From an uncultured Clostridium sp. (GTDB lineage Bacteria > Bacillota > Clostridia > Lachnospirales > Lachnospiraceae), in contig CAMMNN010000008.1 in assembly GCA_946498245.1 (NCBI GenBank), positions 1 to 64,000 on the forward strand: a stretch of DNA of 64,000 nt, read 5' to 3'. The notes beneath the pieces are model-generated. The model was not told the origin of the DNA. It saw only the letters and a list, made by a program, of their open reading frames with translations, and made no database searches. How positions within the stretch are numbered: the stretch's first letter is position 1; every line of letters starts with the position of its first letter. Positions 47,553 to 57,168 of this stretch are shown here, piece after piece. A program made the position numbers and the translations under genes.

Positions 47553-48725
47553 TCACGCGCCGTTTTCTTTGCTCCAAAGCAGATCCAGGGCCGTCTGGAC
47601 AAAGGCTGCAGCCCCCAGGGGAATAACGGATTCATCAATTGCCATAGCAGGCGTGTGGACAGGGCTCGTTCCTCCCGCTCCCACTTTTATACAGGTGCTG
47701 GGGGCCAATACGCAGAAATTCCCAAAATCATCTCCTCCCATTCCGCCTCCTGTAATGTAAATATCCTTCTCCGGATTATCCACTACCTTTCGGGCGGCTC
47801 CTATGGCGATTTCCGTTACCTTCCTGTCAGTAATGACAGGCCGGGTTCCTATTATGTATTCCAGCTCCGCCTGAGCCCCATGGCTTTTGGCAATCCCCTC
47901 GATTAAAGACCGCATTTTCTCTTCCATTGGTTTCTGCAGCTCCACGTCCATGTACCGGACTGTCCCTTCCAGATACGCTTCTCCGGCCATAACATTCCAA
48001 CGGCTTCCGGCCTTAACCACGCCTACGGTTACTACAGCGGCTTTCATAGGATCTACAAAACGGGAAACTACTGTCTGAAGAGCCGTTATAATCTCCGCCG
48101 CCACATAAATAGAGTCTACGCCAAACTGCGGCATAGCCCCGTGGCTTCCTTTGGATTTTATATGGACACAGAAGCGGTCAGAAGCGGCAAGCTGAGGGCC
48201 AGGGCAAAATCCAAGCATTCCCGGCCTTACCATAGGATTTACGTGGATTCCCACGAAATGGTCCACACCCTGGGCCGCCCCTTGCTCAATAAGGGCAGCC
48301 GCTCCTTCTCCGCTTTCTTCTCCCGGCTGGAATAAAAAACGCACGGTACCGGAAAACTCATTCCGAAGCTTATTTAAGATTTTTACTGCCCCTAAAAGCA
48401 TGGCGGTATGGGAATCGTGGCCGCAGGCGTGCATAACGCCCGGATTCACCGACGCAAAGGGAAGGCCCGTATCTTCTGTAATGGTCAAAGCGTCCATATC
48501 CGCCCTAAGAGCCACAGTCTTTCCGTCCCCCTTTCCATGGATTTCCGCCATAACGCCCGTAGGTTCAAACCGTCGGCAGGAAATTCCCATTTTCTCTAAT
48601 GCCTGAACTATTTTTTCCGTTGTCCGAAACTCCTGCATACTGACCTCCGGATGCATATGGAGATCTCTCCGGAAAGCAATCAGCTCTTCCCTAATGTCTT
48701 CCGCCATCTGTCTTACCACAGCCAT
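47553..48725 (-). CDS. M20 family amidohydrolase
   Basis: FRRDLHMHPEVSMQEF; ALRADMDALTITEDTGLPFAS; MHACGHDSHTAM. Confidence 0.95.
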   Translation of the reverse strand: MAVVRQMAEDIREELIAFRRDLHMHPEVSMQEFRTTEKIVQALEKMGISCRRFEPTGVMAEIHGKGDGKTVALRADMDALTITEDTGLPFASVNPGVMHACGHDSHTAMLLGAVKILNKLRNEFSGTVRFLFQPGEESGEGAAALIEQGAAQGVDHFVGIHVNPMVRPGMLGFCPGPQLAASDRFCVHIKSKGSHGAMPQFGVDSIYVAAEIITALQTVVSRFVDPMKAAVVTVGVVKAGSRWNVMAGEAYLEGTVRYMDVELQKPMEEKMRSLIEGIAKSHGAQAELEYIIGTRPVITDRKVTEIAIGAARKVVDNPEKDIYITGGGMGGDDFGNFCVLAPSTCIKVGAGGTSPVHTPAMAIDESVIPLGAAAFVQTALDLLWSKENGA

Positions 48726-48740
48726 TGCAAAGCTCCTTTC

Positions 48741-50204
48741 CTACTTTTCATGCGCCGTCAGAAGGCGGCTGATTTCTCCGATATTTTTACAGTCTTCCAA
48801 ATGCTCCAGGGCCAGTACCGCTTCCTCCAGGCGTTCTTTCCCAAGGGCAGGAGCCGCCTGGATCCGGAACCGGTTTGCAAACTCTTTATCGCTCATCATA
48901 TTTCTGGGGTGGCCGGGATGGCAGTCCATGGTCTCTGAATAAACCGCTCCGTCATTCATGCGGATGGTCAGGGTCTTCTTCGGGAATTTTCCTTCCTGGA
49001 AATCTTTAAAACACTCCCCTAAGATGTCCGGCTTTCCTTCTCCGCCGCGAACCTTAGAGGCCAGATTCAGGAGTCTTTTGTCTGTCAGTTTTTCTTTCCG
49101 GAACCAGTTGGCTCCGGGCACAGGATCCAAGAAATAGGAGGCCAGCATAAAGGGAGCGCTGAACTGGGCCTGGGTGAGAGAACTGAAACCCTTTTCGGAA
49201 AAATACATACGGCCAGCCGTGGGCGGATCCAGTATTATTTCACTGATATTTTCCGGCTCTATATCGTATTTCTCCCTAAGGACGGCTGCCAGCTCAATGG
49301 GGGTCTGAAGCCACATATTGGCCGGCCAGTGCTTTAAAAGTACCTCCATAATGAGCCAGCGTTTTCCTAAATCTTTGGCGTACCATTCCGGCTTCGGCTC
49401 CGGTGTCATGTGGTAGTCAAAGGAATAGGTATCGTCAAAGCAGTCCTGGTAATTGTCCACTCCTTCTTTGGCGATCATTGCACACAGAATCCCGTCTTTT
49501 GACCGCAGCCCGTGTTCAAAATGGTAGGCGTCCGACATGGTAATATGGTGAAGATTGCTGGGAACCGGACAGCATAGTACGCCAAATCCAAATGCCTGGT
49601 TAATCTGATCCTCATCAAGTCCCAGCAGTTTCGCCGCAGGCGTTACCCCCGCAAAAATCTGCCAGGAGGTCAGTCCCCAGCCCTTCATAATGTCCCAGCC
49701 CCTGGGCGGCTGAACCGCCATAGCCACTCTCTGATACACCTCGTATCCGGCCACCACTGCTTCCAGCAGCTCTTTTCCGCTCTTTTGGCAGGCTTCCGCT
49801 GCCGCCCATGCACAGGGAACGACACTGGCGGAAGGGTGCCCCGTCCAGGAACAGTCTTCCCAGTCCAGAGTGTCCGCCAATGTGCTGTTGCAAAACGCCG
49901 CGCTGGTCATGCTGACCTTGCTTCCATCCAGCCAGAGAGTCGCCTGGGGCTCACCTGTCCCGCAGCTTTTTCCGATTCTCACAGCCTTATCCGCCAGCGC
50001 CATGCCTTTACAGCCCAGGGATACCCCAATGGTCTGCATAACCATGTTTTTGGCCCGGTTAATCACCTCCGGCGGAATTTCCTCGTACTTTAAATTTTTG
50101 GTAAAGGCCGCCAGTTCCTGAGTATACTGGGTGTGAATACTGTCTGAATTAACTCTGAAGCCTTTCATCTGTCTTCCTCCCTTCCAACGCCTGCTTCCAG
50201 CCAA
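48741..50204 (-). CDS. MmgE/PrpD family protein
   Basis: DTLDWEDCSWTGHPSASVVPCAWAAAE. Confidence 0.9.
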   Translation of the reverse strand: MAGSRRWKGGRQMKGFRVNSDSIHTQYTQELAAFTKNLKYEEIPPEVINRAKNMVMQTIGVSLGCKGMALADKAVRIGKSCGTGEPQATLWLDGSKVSMTSAAFCNSTLADTLDWEDCSWTGHPSASVVPCAWAAAEACQKSGKELLEAVVAGYEVYQRVAMAVQPPRGWDIMKGWGLTSWQIFAGVTPAAKLLGLDEDQINQAFGFGVLCCPVPSNLHHITMSDAYHFEHGLRSKDGILCAMIAKEGVDNYQDCFDDTYSFDYHMTPEPKPEWYAKDLGKRWLIMEVLLKHWPANMWLQTPIELAAVLREKYDIEPENISEIILDPPTAGRMYFSEKGFSSLTQAQFSAPFMLASYFLDPVPGANWFRKEKLTDKRLLNLASKVRGGEGKPDILGECFKDFQEGKFPKKTLTIRMNDGAVYSETMDCHPGHPRNMMSDKEFANRFRIQAAPALGKERLEEAVLALEHLEDCKNIGEISRLLTAHEK

Positions 50205-50803
50205 GCGCTGCTTTCCTTGTAAAGCGCCTCGATGCTCTCCGGTCTGTCTTCTCCGGCCAGTTCTCCGTTGGGGCTGCCGCCGTAATGCACCTGTCTCAGC
50301 ATCATATTGGCGTATGTCGGCCTGTATTTCTCCAACTCCTCCCGGTCAGCGGAAAATGTGCCGTCTGTAAAAGCCGATCTCATGGTATCCTTTTCATAAA
50401 CAGCGTCCATAGAGCAGATTTTCCACACCCCCTGACGTTTTTCCACCCTGTAATGAAGCCGGGTATGGGTGGACAAATCCACAATATCGCCGTCCAGAGG
50501 GCAGCGGATCTGTATCATAACAATACACTCGGCAATGGCTCTGGCGCCATTTTTCCAGACCAAAGTGTTAAAAATCTTGTGCTTTGCCGGAGCCGGCCGT
50601 ACCCTTGACTTTTCCGTAAACTCATCAGGGCCTCCTTTCATCCAGGAAACCGTAATAACCGCGTCATCATGGTAACAATTCCTCATTTCCTCCCAGTGCA
50701 TATAGTCTCTGCAATACCGCTCAAACTCAATTAATTCCCTGATATTTGCCTTGTCTTCTACATCTTGTATGGTGTTTTTTCCCATTGGATATTGATAAAA
50801 CAT
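50165..50803 (-). CDS. SnoaL/NTF2-like domain protein
   Basis: ELIEFERYCRDYMHWEEMRNCYHDDAVITVSW. Confidence 0.85.
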   Translation of the reverse strand: MFYQYPMGKNTIQDVEDKANIRELIEFERYCRDYMHWEEMRNCYHDDAVITVSWMKGGPDEFTEKSRVRPAPAKHKIFNTLVWKNGARAIAECIVMIQIRCPLDGDIVDLSTHTRLHYRVEKRQGVWKICSMDAVYEKDTMRSAFTDGTFSADREELEKYRPTYANMMLRQVHYGGSPNGELAGEDRPESIEALYKESSAWLEAGVGREEDR

Positions 50804-51012
50804 CTTTGTACCTCCTCTATTTTCCTGCCTGCTGGTCTTATTATGAAATTTCGCTGCCCCTTTTTTCTTTTCCTCCGTGATTTTTCACATTTTTTCTTAG
50901 AGTTTTTGTGCAACTTGTCTTTTTCAATTCATGATTTTGCACAGAGGAATTATGGGATTGCTTATAGAATGAAAGAACAGAACCAGAATCCATCATTTAG
51001 GAGGTATCGCTT

Positions 51013-52080
51013 ATGAAGAGAATTGCAATCGTAGGCTGCGGCAGTACCGGACACGCTCTTGCCGCCATATTGAGCCAGCAGGGCCATACGGTCTATTTAA
51101 CTGACGGCCCCCAGTACAGGGATATGTTAGAAGAGAGCCGCCGTGTGGGCGTCATACGCCTAAGAGGAACCGTATCAGGAGAAGGCCGTCCGGCCCTCAT
51201 TACATCTAATGTGGAAGAAGCCATTTCCCAGGCCCAGCTTATTATCTGCTGTACCATATCCAACCGTGACGAAGAGGTCGCCCGCATGATTCTGCCTTAT
51301 CTTACCTCACAGCCCGTCCTTATCAGTGCAGGCAACGGAGCCTCTCTCATTTACCACAGAATCTTCCAGGAAAGCGGAAAAGATATTTTAGTGGGAGAAA
51401 CCGGCGGCAATTTCTTCCCCTGCCGCCTGTCGTCGGACAGGATCGCTACCATCGGCCTTCCTCTTTCTGCGAAAAAAATAGCGGCCTTCCCGCCGGAAAA
51501 TACTCTCCGGCTTTTGGCCGCTTTTAAAGAAGTATGGGATTTTATTCCTGCAAAAAGCATTTTATACACAGCCTTTGACGGCCCAAATCTCCTATGCCAT
51601 ATGGCCGGAACGCTGCTGAATCTTTCTTTAATCGAAAACAGCGGCGGATCCTTTCATCTTTTTCAGGACGGCATCAGTCCTGCAGTAATCCGGGTGTTGG
51701 AGGCATTGTGGGAAGAAAAATGCCGGGTATTCCGGTTTTTTGGTTTTGAACCGTCCCCCTCTCCCCGGAAAATGTTTGAAGGTATTTTGGATCCCACAGA
51801 TCTCACTTACCAATGCTTTCGGGAAATGGGCGGCCCGGGAACGCTCTCCCATCGATACATTACTGAAGACGCCCCTCTCCTTACCTGCTTTTTTATCTCC
51901 GTCGCCAGGGCGGCAGGCATCAGCGTCCCTCTTTTTGAGGGCATGACGGCCCTCCTAAGCGCCGCTGTGGGAACAGACTTTTACGGACAGGGCCGGACTC
52001 TGGAAAATCTCGGTCTGGGGCATTTAAAAGGCCATGAACTCCGGGAGTTTTTCTGTGGTTTAGAAGATTTTAAAGAATAG
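51013..52080 (+). CDS. NAD/NADP octopine/nopaline dehydrogenase family protein
   Basis: MKRIAIVGCGSTGHALAAILSQQGHTVYLTD; GTLSHRYITEDAPL. Confidence 0.88.
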   Translation: MKRIAIVGCGSTGHALAAILSQQGHTVYLTDGPQYRDMLEESRRVGVIRLRGTVSGEGRPALITSNVEEAISQAQLIICCTISNRDEEVARMILPYLTSQPVLISAGNGASLIYHRIFQESGKDILVGETGGNFFPCRLSSDRIATIGLPLSAKKIAAFPPENTLRLLAAFKEVWDFIPAKSILYTAFDGPNLLCHMAGTLLNLSLIENSGGSFHLFQDGISPAVIRVLEALWEEKCRVFRFFGFEPSPSPRKMFEGILDPTDLTYQCFREMGGPGTLSHRYITEDAPLLTCFFISVARAAGISVPLFEGMTALLSAAVGTDFYGQGRTLENLGLGHLKGHELREFFCGLEDFKE

Positions 52081-52127
52081 CCAACTGTACCCTAATAGCA
52101 AGAAACAGGATAGTAAAAGACCATATT

Positions 52128-52164
52128 AAAAGGCGCTGAAACATAAATATGAATCAACGCCTTT
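52128..52164 (+). terminator. Intrinsic terminator of the opine-dehydrogenase-like gene
   Basis: AAAAGGCGCTGA...TCAACGCCTTTTCTTATTC. Confidence 0.8.
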
Positions 52165-52203
52165 TCTTATTCTTGACACAGGGTAGCCTTTACCTCTTTT
52201 GCA

Positions 52204-53169
52204 TTAATTTAAAAAGCTAAGAATAATCGGATCTGTGACAGGGGACGTAAAGGAAAATGCATTATTGCTGCCCTTATAAACATTTCCGTCTACCTCTATA
52301 AAATAATTCAGATGGTTTGTTTGAATGCTCTTATAAGTATCTGTAGCGCTTCTAAGGCCTAAGGCTTTAGCAAGGGCACAGGCTGTAACGGCAAAATCTC
52401 TGCACACCCCGGAATGTTCAATCAGGATTGCGTAATATTCCTGGTAAGGTTCATTTACTAAATTTGCCGTGTACTCTCCCTCATAATCATAGGAGCTTTT
52501 TTGGAGAACTTTTATAATTTCATTAGCCCTCTGGGCTTCTGTCATATTCTCAAAATCCATGCTGTTCAGCCAATTGCAGAACCATTCGTATATAATCTGC
52601 TCTCTTTCTTTTTGAGCATTATAGCTTTCTTCGTCTACATAAAATGTCGTTCCGTTTCTTTCGGCAACGTACATTCCATCAACTAAAGGCGCAAAATTTG
52701 CGATGTCCAAATAGTTGTAATAATCCATCTGTCCCGTAAGTCTTGCCTGCAAGCTCTCAGAACCAATGATGGAAAAGCCATAATAATCTACAGGAACGCG
52801 CAGTCCCCATTCGTCTATCTTATTTGCCAATGGGTGTTCCGGGTTGTATCCCTCATTGTGCTGTACCTGGTCGCCGGTTTTTTGCGGGAGCTGAGTCGAA
52901 AGCCATGCGTCTAAACTCAATCCAACGCTTTCATCACCCGCTACTGTGCAGCGATAAACGTAGCCGTTCTCGTCGAAATAATATCCTTCTCCCGTTCCAT
53001 CGCTGTCAGCGTCGATAAATTTAACGGTATTTACGGGATAAGAACCGTCGTCTTCCTGCCACCACCAGCCGTTTTCGTCCTTCTGCCATTGGCCTGCAAA
53101 GGCAGTGAGCGAAAGCGATGCCGTAAGCGCCCCTGTAAGTATGACTGCCAAAACCTTTTTACCTCTCAT
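52204..53169 (-). CDS. Secreted transglutaminase-like protein with N-terminal aromatic repeat (chromosomal copy A)
   Basis: Signal peptide; GQWQKDENGWWWQEDDG; SGVCRDFAVTACALAKALG...NHLNYFIEVDG. Confidence 0.8.
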   Translation of the reverse strand: MRGKKVLAVILTGALTASLSLTAFAGQWQKDENGWWWQEDDGSYPVNTVKFIDADSDGTGEGYYFDENGYVYRCTVAGDESVGLSLDAWLSTQLPQKTGDQVQHNEGYNPEHPLANKIDEWGLRVPVDYYGFSIIGSESLQARLTGQMDYYNYLDIANFAPLVDGMYVAERNGTTFYVDEESYNAQKEREQIIYEWFCNWLNSMDFENMTEAQRANEIIKVLQKSSYDYEGEYTANLVNEPYQEYYAILIEHSGVCRDFAVTACALAKALGLRSATDTYKSIQTNHLNYFIEVDGNVYKGSNNAFSFTSPVTDPIILSFLN

Positions 53170-53201
53170 TATGAAAACTCCCCTTTAAATTTTTATCTGT
53201 T

Positions 53202-53222
53202 TTAGACTTTAAAGCGGTAGCC
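53202..53222 (-). repeat. Putative att site, relic of a response-regulator 3' end
   Basis: Minus strand GGCTACCGCTTTAAAGTCTAA = GYRFKV*; 17/21 identical to 61453-61473. Confidence 0.65.
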
Positions 53223-53347
53223 GAAACTCCGTACGATGTTTAGCCATATCTAAATGTCTTATACCTGGTTAAACCTTGTTATTTCTATAAAGTTTTCTCT
53301 TTTAACCTTTTCTCTCCCTGTCAAATTTTTTTAGCCTTGGGAACTTC

Positions 53348-53367
53348 GGTAGTTTTTGTGGTAGTAT
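53348..53367 (+). repeat. Candidate integrase arm-type repeat
   Basis: GGTAGTTTTTGTGGTAGTAT, cf. GGTAGTAAATCTGGTAGTAT at 61359. Confidence 0.55.
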
Positions 53368-53448
53368 GGGAGTATCATACTACCAACAGGAAAAGGTTCA
53401 AAATCATCTTTATCCAAAAAAGACAGCATAGGGAAAGAATACCCTCCC

Positions 53449-53670
53449 CTATGCCACTTTGCCGTCATACCACGCCCAAAAGGAATTAGCGAATACAACT
53501 ATCTTCTTACTCCCTATCCTCTCCACCCGAAAAGGCGGGTCTTCAAGATACTTATAAATAAGACTCTCTGAAACATCAAATAAGTCCATCAAATCTTTTG
53601 GCGTTAAAAATAGTTTTCTTCTCAATCCATCTGGATTCGGGCAAACAGCACATAAATAATTATTTTCCAT
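53449..53670 (-). CDS. Excisionase/HTH_17-like DNA-binding protein
   Basis: LTPKDLMDLFDVSESLIYKYLEDPPFRVERIGSKKIVVFA; start taken at MENNYLC. Confidence 0.75.
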   Translation of the reverse strand: MENNYLCAVCPNPDGLRRKLFLTPKDLMDLFDVSESLIYKYLEDPPFRVERIGSKKIVVFANSFWAWYDGKVA

Positions 53671-53854
53671 AACTGTTTTCCTTTCTGGTTCAAACAATTA
53701 TGGAGGAAGTCGATACTAGAACGCTCTCTACCTTTGAACCATAGATATGATAAGTATTGCGTTTTGCATTACTTACGCGTTAGGTGTATCAACTAGCATA
53801 TTTATTATATCTCTTTCTGCCTGTGTTGTCCACAAAAAACTAAAGCGTGGAGCG

Positions 53855-53895
53855 TTGTCAAGGACGGCAACGCCGTTTATTTTATCCTTGACAAA
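53855..53895. repeat. Nested inverted repeat in mob upstream region
   Basis: TTGTCAAGGA...TCCTTGACAA (10/10) enclosing ACGGCaacGCCGT. Confidence 0.75.
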
Positions 53896-53991
53896 AACGG
53901 AACGCCTATACTGGCGTTTGGTGGAACAGTTCTATCTGTTCCGCCTTGATTACCCCTATGCCCTTGCACTTCCAAGCCCTCGGCGTTTGAG

Positions 53992-54028
53992 AGCCAGTTC
54001 CAAAATCGCAATTTTGGTATAACTGGCT
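53992..54028. promoter_or_regulatory. oriT-like nested palindrome upstream of the relaxase gene
   Basis: AGCCAGTT-CCAAAAT-cgca-ATTTTGG-tat-AACTGGCT, 80 bp before the MobV gene. Confidence 0.55.
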
Positions 54029-54107
54029 ACACCAAAATTACATACTAATTTTAGAAGCACTGGAACGCTCTAAACGCTTTTTAAATCAAACGGGAGGACT
54101 TTTCTAT

Positions 54108-54959
54108 ATGAACATACAAAAATATACCAAAGAGGCCAGCGGACACCTCTTTAAGCACTTTGAACGGGCAAAAGACACCCACGGAAATTATATTAAATTT
54201 GGCAACAGGGATATTGATTTATCAAAGACTTTTTTAAACTATAATGTAGCCCCTAACCGCGGAATGAACCAATCAGAATATCTCGATAAAAGGCTTTCCG
54301 AAGTCTACCACTTGAAACGGAAAGACCTTAATGTTATGTGTTCGTGGGTCATAACCGCACCCAATGACTTACCACCCGAAAAACGCCACCAGTTTTTCAA
54401 TGCGGCTTATCGTTTCATGGCGGCACGATACGGAGAGGAAAATGTTCTATCTGCTTATGTCCATTTGGACGAGAACACGGAGAAAGGACACGCACATATG
54501 CACTTTTCTTTTATACCTGTTATCTATGATAAAAAGAAAAACCGCTACAAGGTATCTGCTAAGGAAGTGATAAATAAAATGGAACTGCAAAAGATACACA
54601 AAGAAGCAGAAACCTATCTGTCAAAAGCCTTAAAATCCTCTGTTCATCTTCTCAACGGAACCACCAAACAAGGAAACAAGACGATAGCAGAATTAAAGAT
54701 GTTTAATGATCGTATCGAAAAAGAGCGTGAGGATTTTAGAACGCTCTCAAAAATAACCGAAAATCTGGCGGACGATATAGCGGAGAAGGAACAGAAAATC
54801 GAGGAATTAAAAAAAGAGCAGGACAGGCTAAATGAGATATGCAGGAAATTGAGAGAACTTATAAAAGCCCTGTTTCCGGATGTTATGAAACTCATTGAAA
54901 AAGACAGAGAGAAGCAACGAGAACGGCAGAGAGAAAAAATTTTATCCATATCGAGATAA
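54108..54959 (+). CDS. MobV-type relaxase (Pre/Mob)
   Basis: YNVAPNRGMNQSEYLDKRLSEV; AYVHLDENTEKGHAHMHFSFIPV. Confidence 0.9.
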   Translation: MNIQKYTKEASGHLFKHFERAKDTHGNYIKFGNRDIDLSKTFLNYNVAPNRGMNQSEYLDKRLSEVYHLKRKDLNVMCSWVITAPNDLPPEKRHQFFNAAYRFMAARYGEENVLSAYVHLDENTEKGHAHMHFSFIPVIYDKKKNRYKVSAKEVINKMELQKIHKEAETYLSKALKSSVHLLNGTTKQGNKTIAELKMFNDRIEKEREDFRTLSKITENLADDIAEKEQKIEELKKEQDRLNEICRKLRELIKALFPDVMKLIEKDREKQRERQREKILSISR

Positions 54960-55023
54960 AAACGGGCGATTTCCCCTAACACTTCTTTCATAGTATTATT
55001 GAATGTAAAGGAGGTACACGATT

Positions 55024-55176
55024 ATGGAAAAATCGCTTGATGAACTGATAGCAGAAGCCCGCCGGGAATGTGAAGCGGAAAAACTTGCCAAAAAGAAAAA
55101 GCGGTATAGTGAAGATGAAGTTGAGGAACTGGTAAGACTTATAAATAATCTTAATGAAATTGAAGAAATGCGATAA
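55024..55176 (+). CDS. Small charged hypothetical protein, 50 aa
   Basis: MEKSLDELIAEARRECEAEKLAKKKKRYSEDEVEELVRLINNLNEIEEMR after GGAGGT; not in ORF track. Confidence 0.6.
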   Translation: MEKSLDELIAEARRECEAEKLAKKKKRYSEDEVEELVRLINNLNEIEEMR

Positions 55177-55398
55177 CTTTCAAATTTGTACGATTTTTTA
55201 TCTTTTCATATTTTGTTCGGTCAAAAGGATATGAGGGCACAGGCTTTTCATATCCTTCTTTTTATTCATATTTTATTCATAAATTGTTTACAATTTGTCC
55301 ACTTTTTGTCCCTTTTGAACTTACATTATACTGGTGAATCAAAAAAATAAATTGTTTGGAGCGGTCGGCGTCGTCCACCGCCATGTAAAGGAGAAAAT

Positions 55399-55803
55399 AT
55401 GATAAATAGAAAAAATCGTAGAAACCTAACATCACTTGAGTATACAGGACTTGAAAGCCTTCTGCAACGTATTATAACTGAATACGAAGAAAGCCTCGGA
55501 ATACTTTCCGAAGAACAGACACCCGTTAATGCTATTACGAGAAGGTCGGCTCGCAGTGTTGAAATTTTTGATGGCGCATATGACGCATATACTCTCAATG
55601 GTTTTGCAATAAAAGCAATCTCTTACAAAAACAGTATATGCGAATTGCAGGGATTTTTCCTTAACGGCAAGGATATTGAAGATTGCGAGGAAGAAGATTA
55701 CATCTTGATAGATATAACCTCAATGCTTGATGAAGAATATATTGACCTTGATTGGCTTATGGAACAAATTGAAAACGAACATGAAAAGAAAGGAAATCGG
55801 TAA
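55399..55803 (+). CDS. Hypothetical protein, tandem paralogue 1
   Basis: LEYTGLESLLQRIITEYEESLGI...ITRRSARSVEIFDGAYDAYTLNG. Confidence 0.7.
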   Translation: MINRKNRRNLTSLEYTGLESLLQRIITEYEESLGILSEEQTPVNAITRRSARSVEIFDGAYDAYTLNGFAIKAISYKNSICELQGFFLNGKDIEDCEEEDYILIDITSMLDEEYIDLDWLMEQIENEHEKKGNR

Positions 55804-55804
55804 A

Positions 55805-56197
55805 ATGAAGTACGGTAAAACAAATTTAGAATATTTCGGATTGGAAACACTTTTTCAGAACATCATAAACGCAAATGAAGCAGTTATGGGTATTTGCGGC
55901 GGATACACAAAATCTGTGGACATCACAAGGCGGATACCAGCAGGTCTTGAGGTCTTTGACGGAGAATATGATGTATATACTGTCGGCGAGATGGCTGTAT
56001 CGGCTCTGCGTTGCTACAACGGCAAATACTACCTTTACGGCTATGACATGAGAAACAGGGAAATTGAAAACCTCAGCTTTGATGAAACGCCAGACGTAAA
56101 AGTGAATATAAGCGAGTTTGCCGAAAGCTATCATGTTGACATTGACAAACTGCTTTTAAAGATACATAGGGCGGTTGGAAAATCAAAAAGAGCATAA
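55805..56197 (+). CDS. Hypothetical protein, tandem paralogue 2
   Basis: LEYFGLETLFQNIINANEAVMGI...ITRRIPAGLEVFDGEYDVYTVGE; start taken at MKYGKTN. Confidence 0.7.
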   Translation: MKYGKTNLEYFGLETLFQNIINANEAVMGICGGYTKSVDITRRIPAGLEVFDGEYDVYTVGEMAVSALRCYNGKYYLYGYDMRNREIENLSFDETPDVKVNISEFAESYHVDIDKLLLKIHRAVGKSKRA

Positions 56198-56234
56198 GTT
56201 TAAGGGAGAGGGCTTCTCTCCCCAGCACTTGTAA

Positions 56235-56262
56235 AAAGAGCGTCCATAGCGGGCGCTCTTTT
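56235..56262 (+). terminator. Intrinsic terminator
   Basis: AAAAGAGCGTCCatagcgGGCGCTCTTTT. Confidence 0.8.
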
Positions 56263-56314
56263 AATACATTGATTTTTTGTGTGTCAGATACAAAAAGGGA
56301 GGCTTGGGATTTTA

Positions 56315-57124
56315 TCAGCTAATTCCTAATGAAGATAGTATTTCTTTTGATGGGCTATAGATTGCGCCATATCTTGCTTCATCCCGACTAAGATCGGCAG
56401 ATGTTAAATTATATGTGTCAGAACCATATGCCGCTATAGCAGAAGCATCATAATAATACCATTCCCCATTGATTTTTACATAATTCCATTGATGGCTATA
56501 TGTTTCTACAACAATAGAGTCCATCCCTAATAATCTAGTAATTAAGTGATATGTTTCCGCAAAACTACGGCACCCTCCAGATTTATAAAGTAATATATTT
56601 CCAATCGTCCCAAGTGGTAGCTGTTGTTTTCCATAGTTTGCTCCATTTGTGATAAACTCACCCGCTTTTTGTGCCTTTGTCAAATCATCAGCGTTCCTCC
56701 AATCAAAGGAATTAAGGAAATCACAAATCATTCCAATCATTTGATTAGCCTGCTCATATGTAAGGCTGTTTGCGTCCGCAATATACTGAATCGGGTCGGT
56801 TGCCACGCCATCACCATTCCGATAAGTTTCACCCGCTAATACTGCCGCTACTGCCGCAAGATTAGAGGAGCCGTTATTGATATATTGATACTTATCTGTA
56901 TAAGGTAGCCATGCACCATTAGCAGAAGCTATCATTGGGTCGGTGTACCCCGTATCATTTAACCCAAACTGTTCTAACAGGCCGGCCAGCGGATAATTCG
57001 GGTCGTAGGCTTCATTTTCCGCTTGAGTTTGTACCTCTTGATTTGCGAACGCCGTTATATTTGATGAAAGCGTAAGGGAAACAGCAAGTGCGCAGGCAAT
57101 CATTTTATAAAGTTTCTTTCTCAT
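56315..57124 (-). CDS. Secreted transglutaminase-like protein (element copy C)
   Basis: Signal peptide; SGGCRSFAETYHLITRLLG; SHQWNYVKINGEWYYYDAS. Confidence 0.85.
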   Translation of the reverse strand: MRKKLYKMIACALAVSLTLSSNITAFANQEVQTQAENEAYDPNYPLAGLLEQFGLNDTGYTDPMIASANGAWLPYTDKYQYINNGSSNLAAVAAVLAGETYRNGDGVATDPIQYIADANSLTYEQANQMIGMICDFLNSFDWRNADDLTKAQKAGEFITNGANYGKQQLPLGTIGNILLYKSGGCRSFAETYHLITRLLGMDSIVVETYSHQWNYVKINGEWYYYDASAIAAYGSDTYNLTSADLSRDEARYGAIYSPSKEILSSLGIS

Positions 57125-57168
57125 GTTTTACCTCCCCAAAACATGGTTTCTAATTTGATTATACCCCA

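Noticed and set aside
53747-54022. 91-aa plus-strand ORF upstream of the relaxase
   Set aside because: Dominated by inverted repeats; better explained as an oriT/regulatory region.
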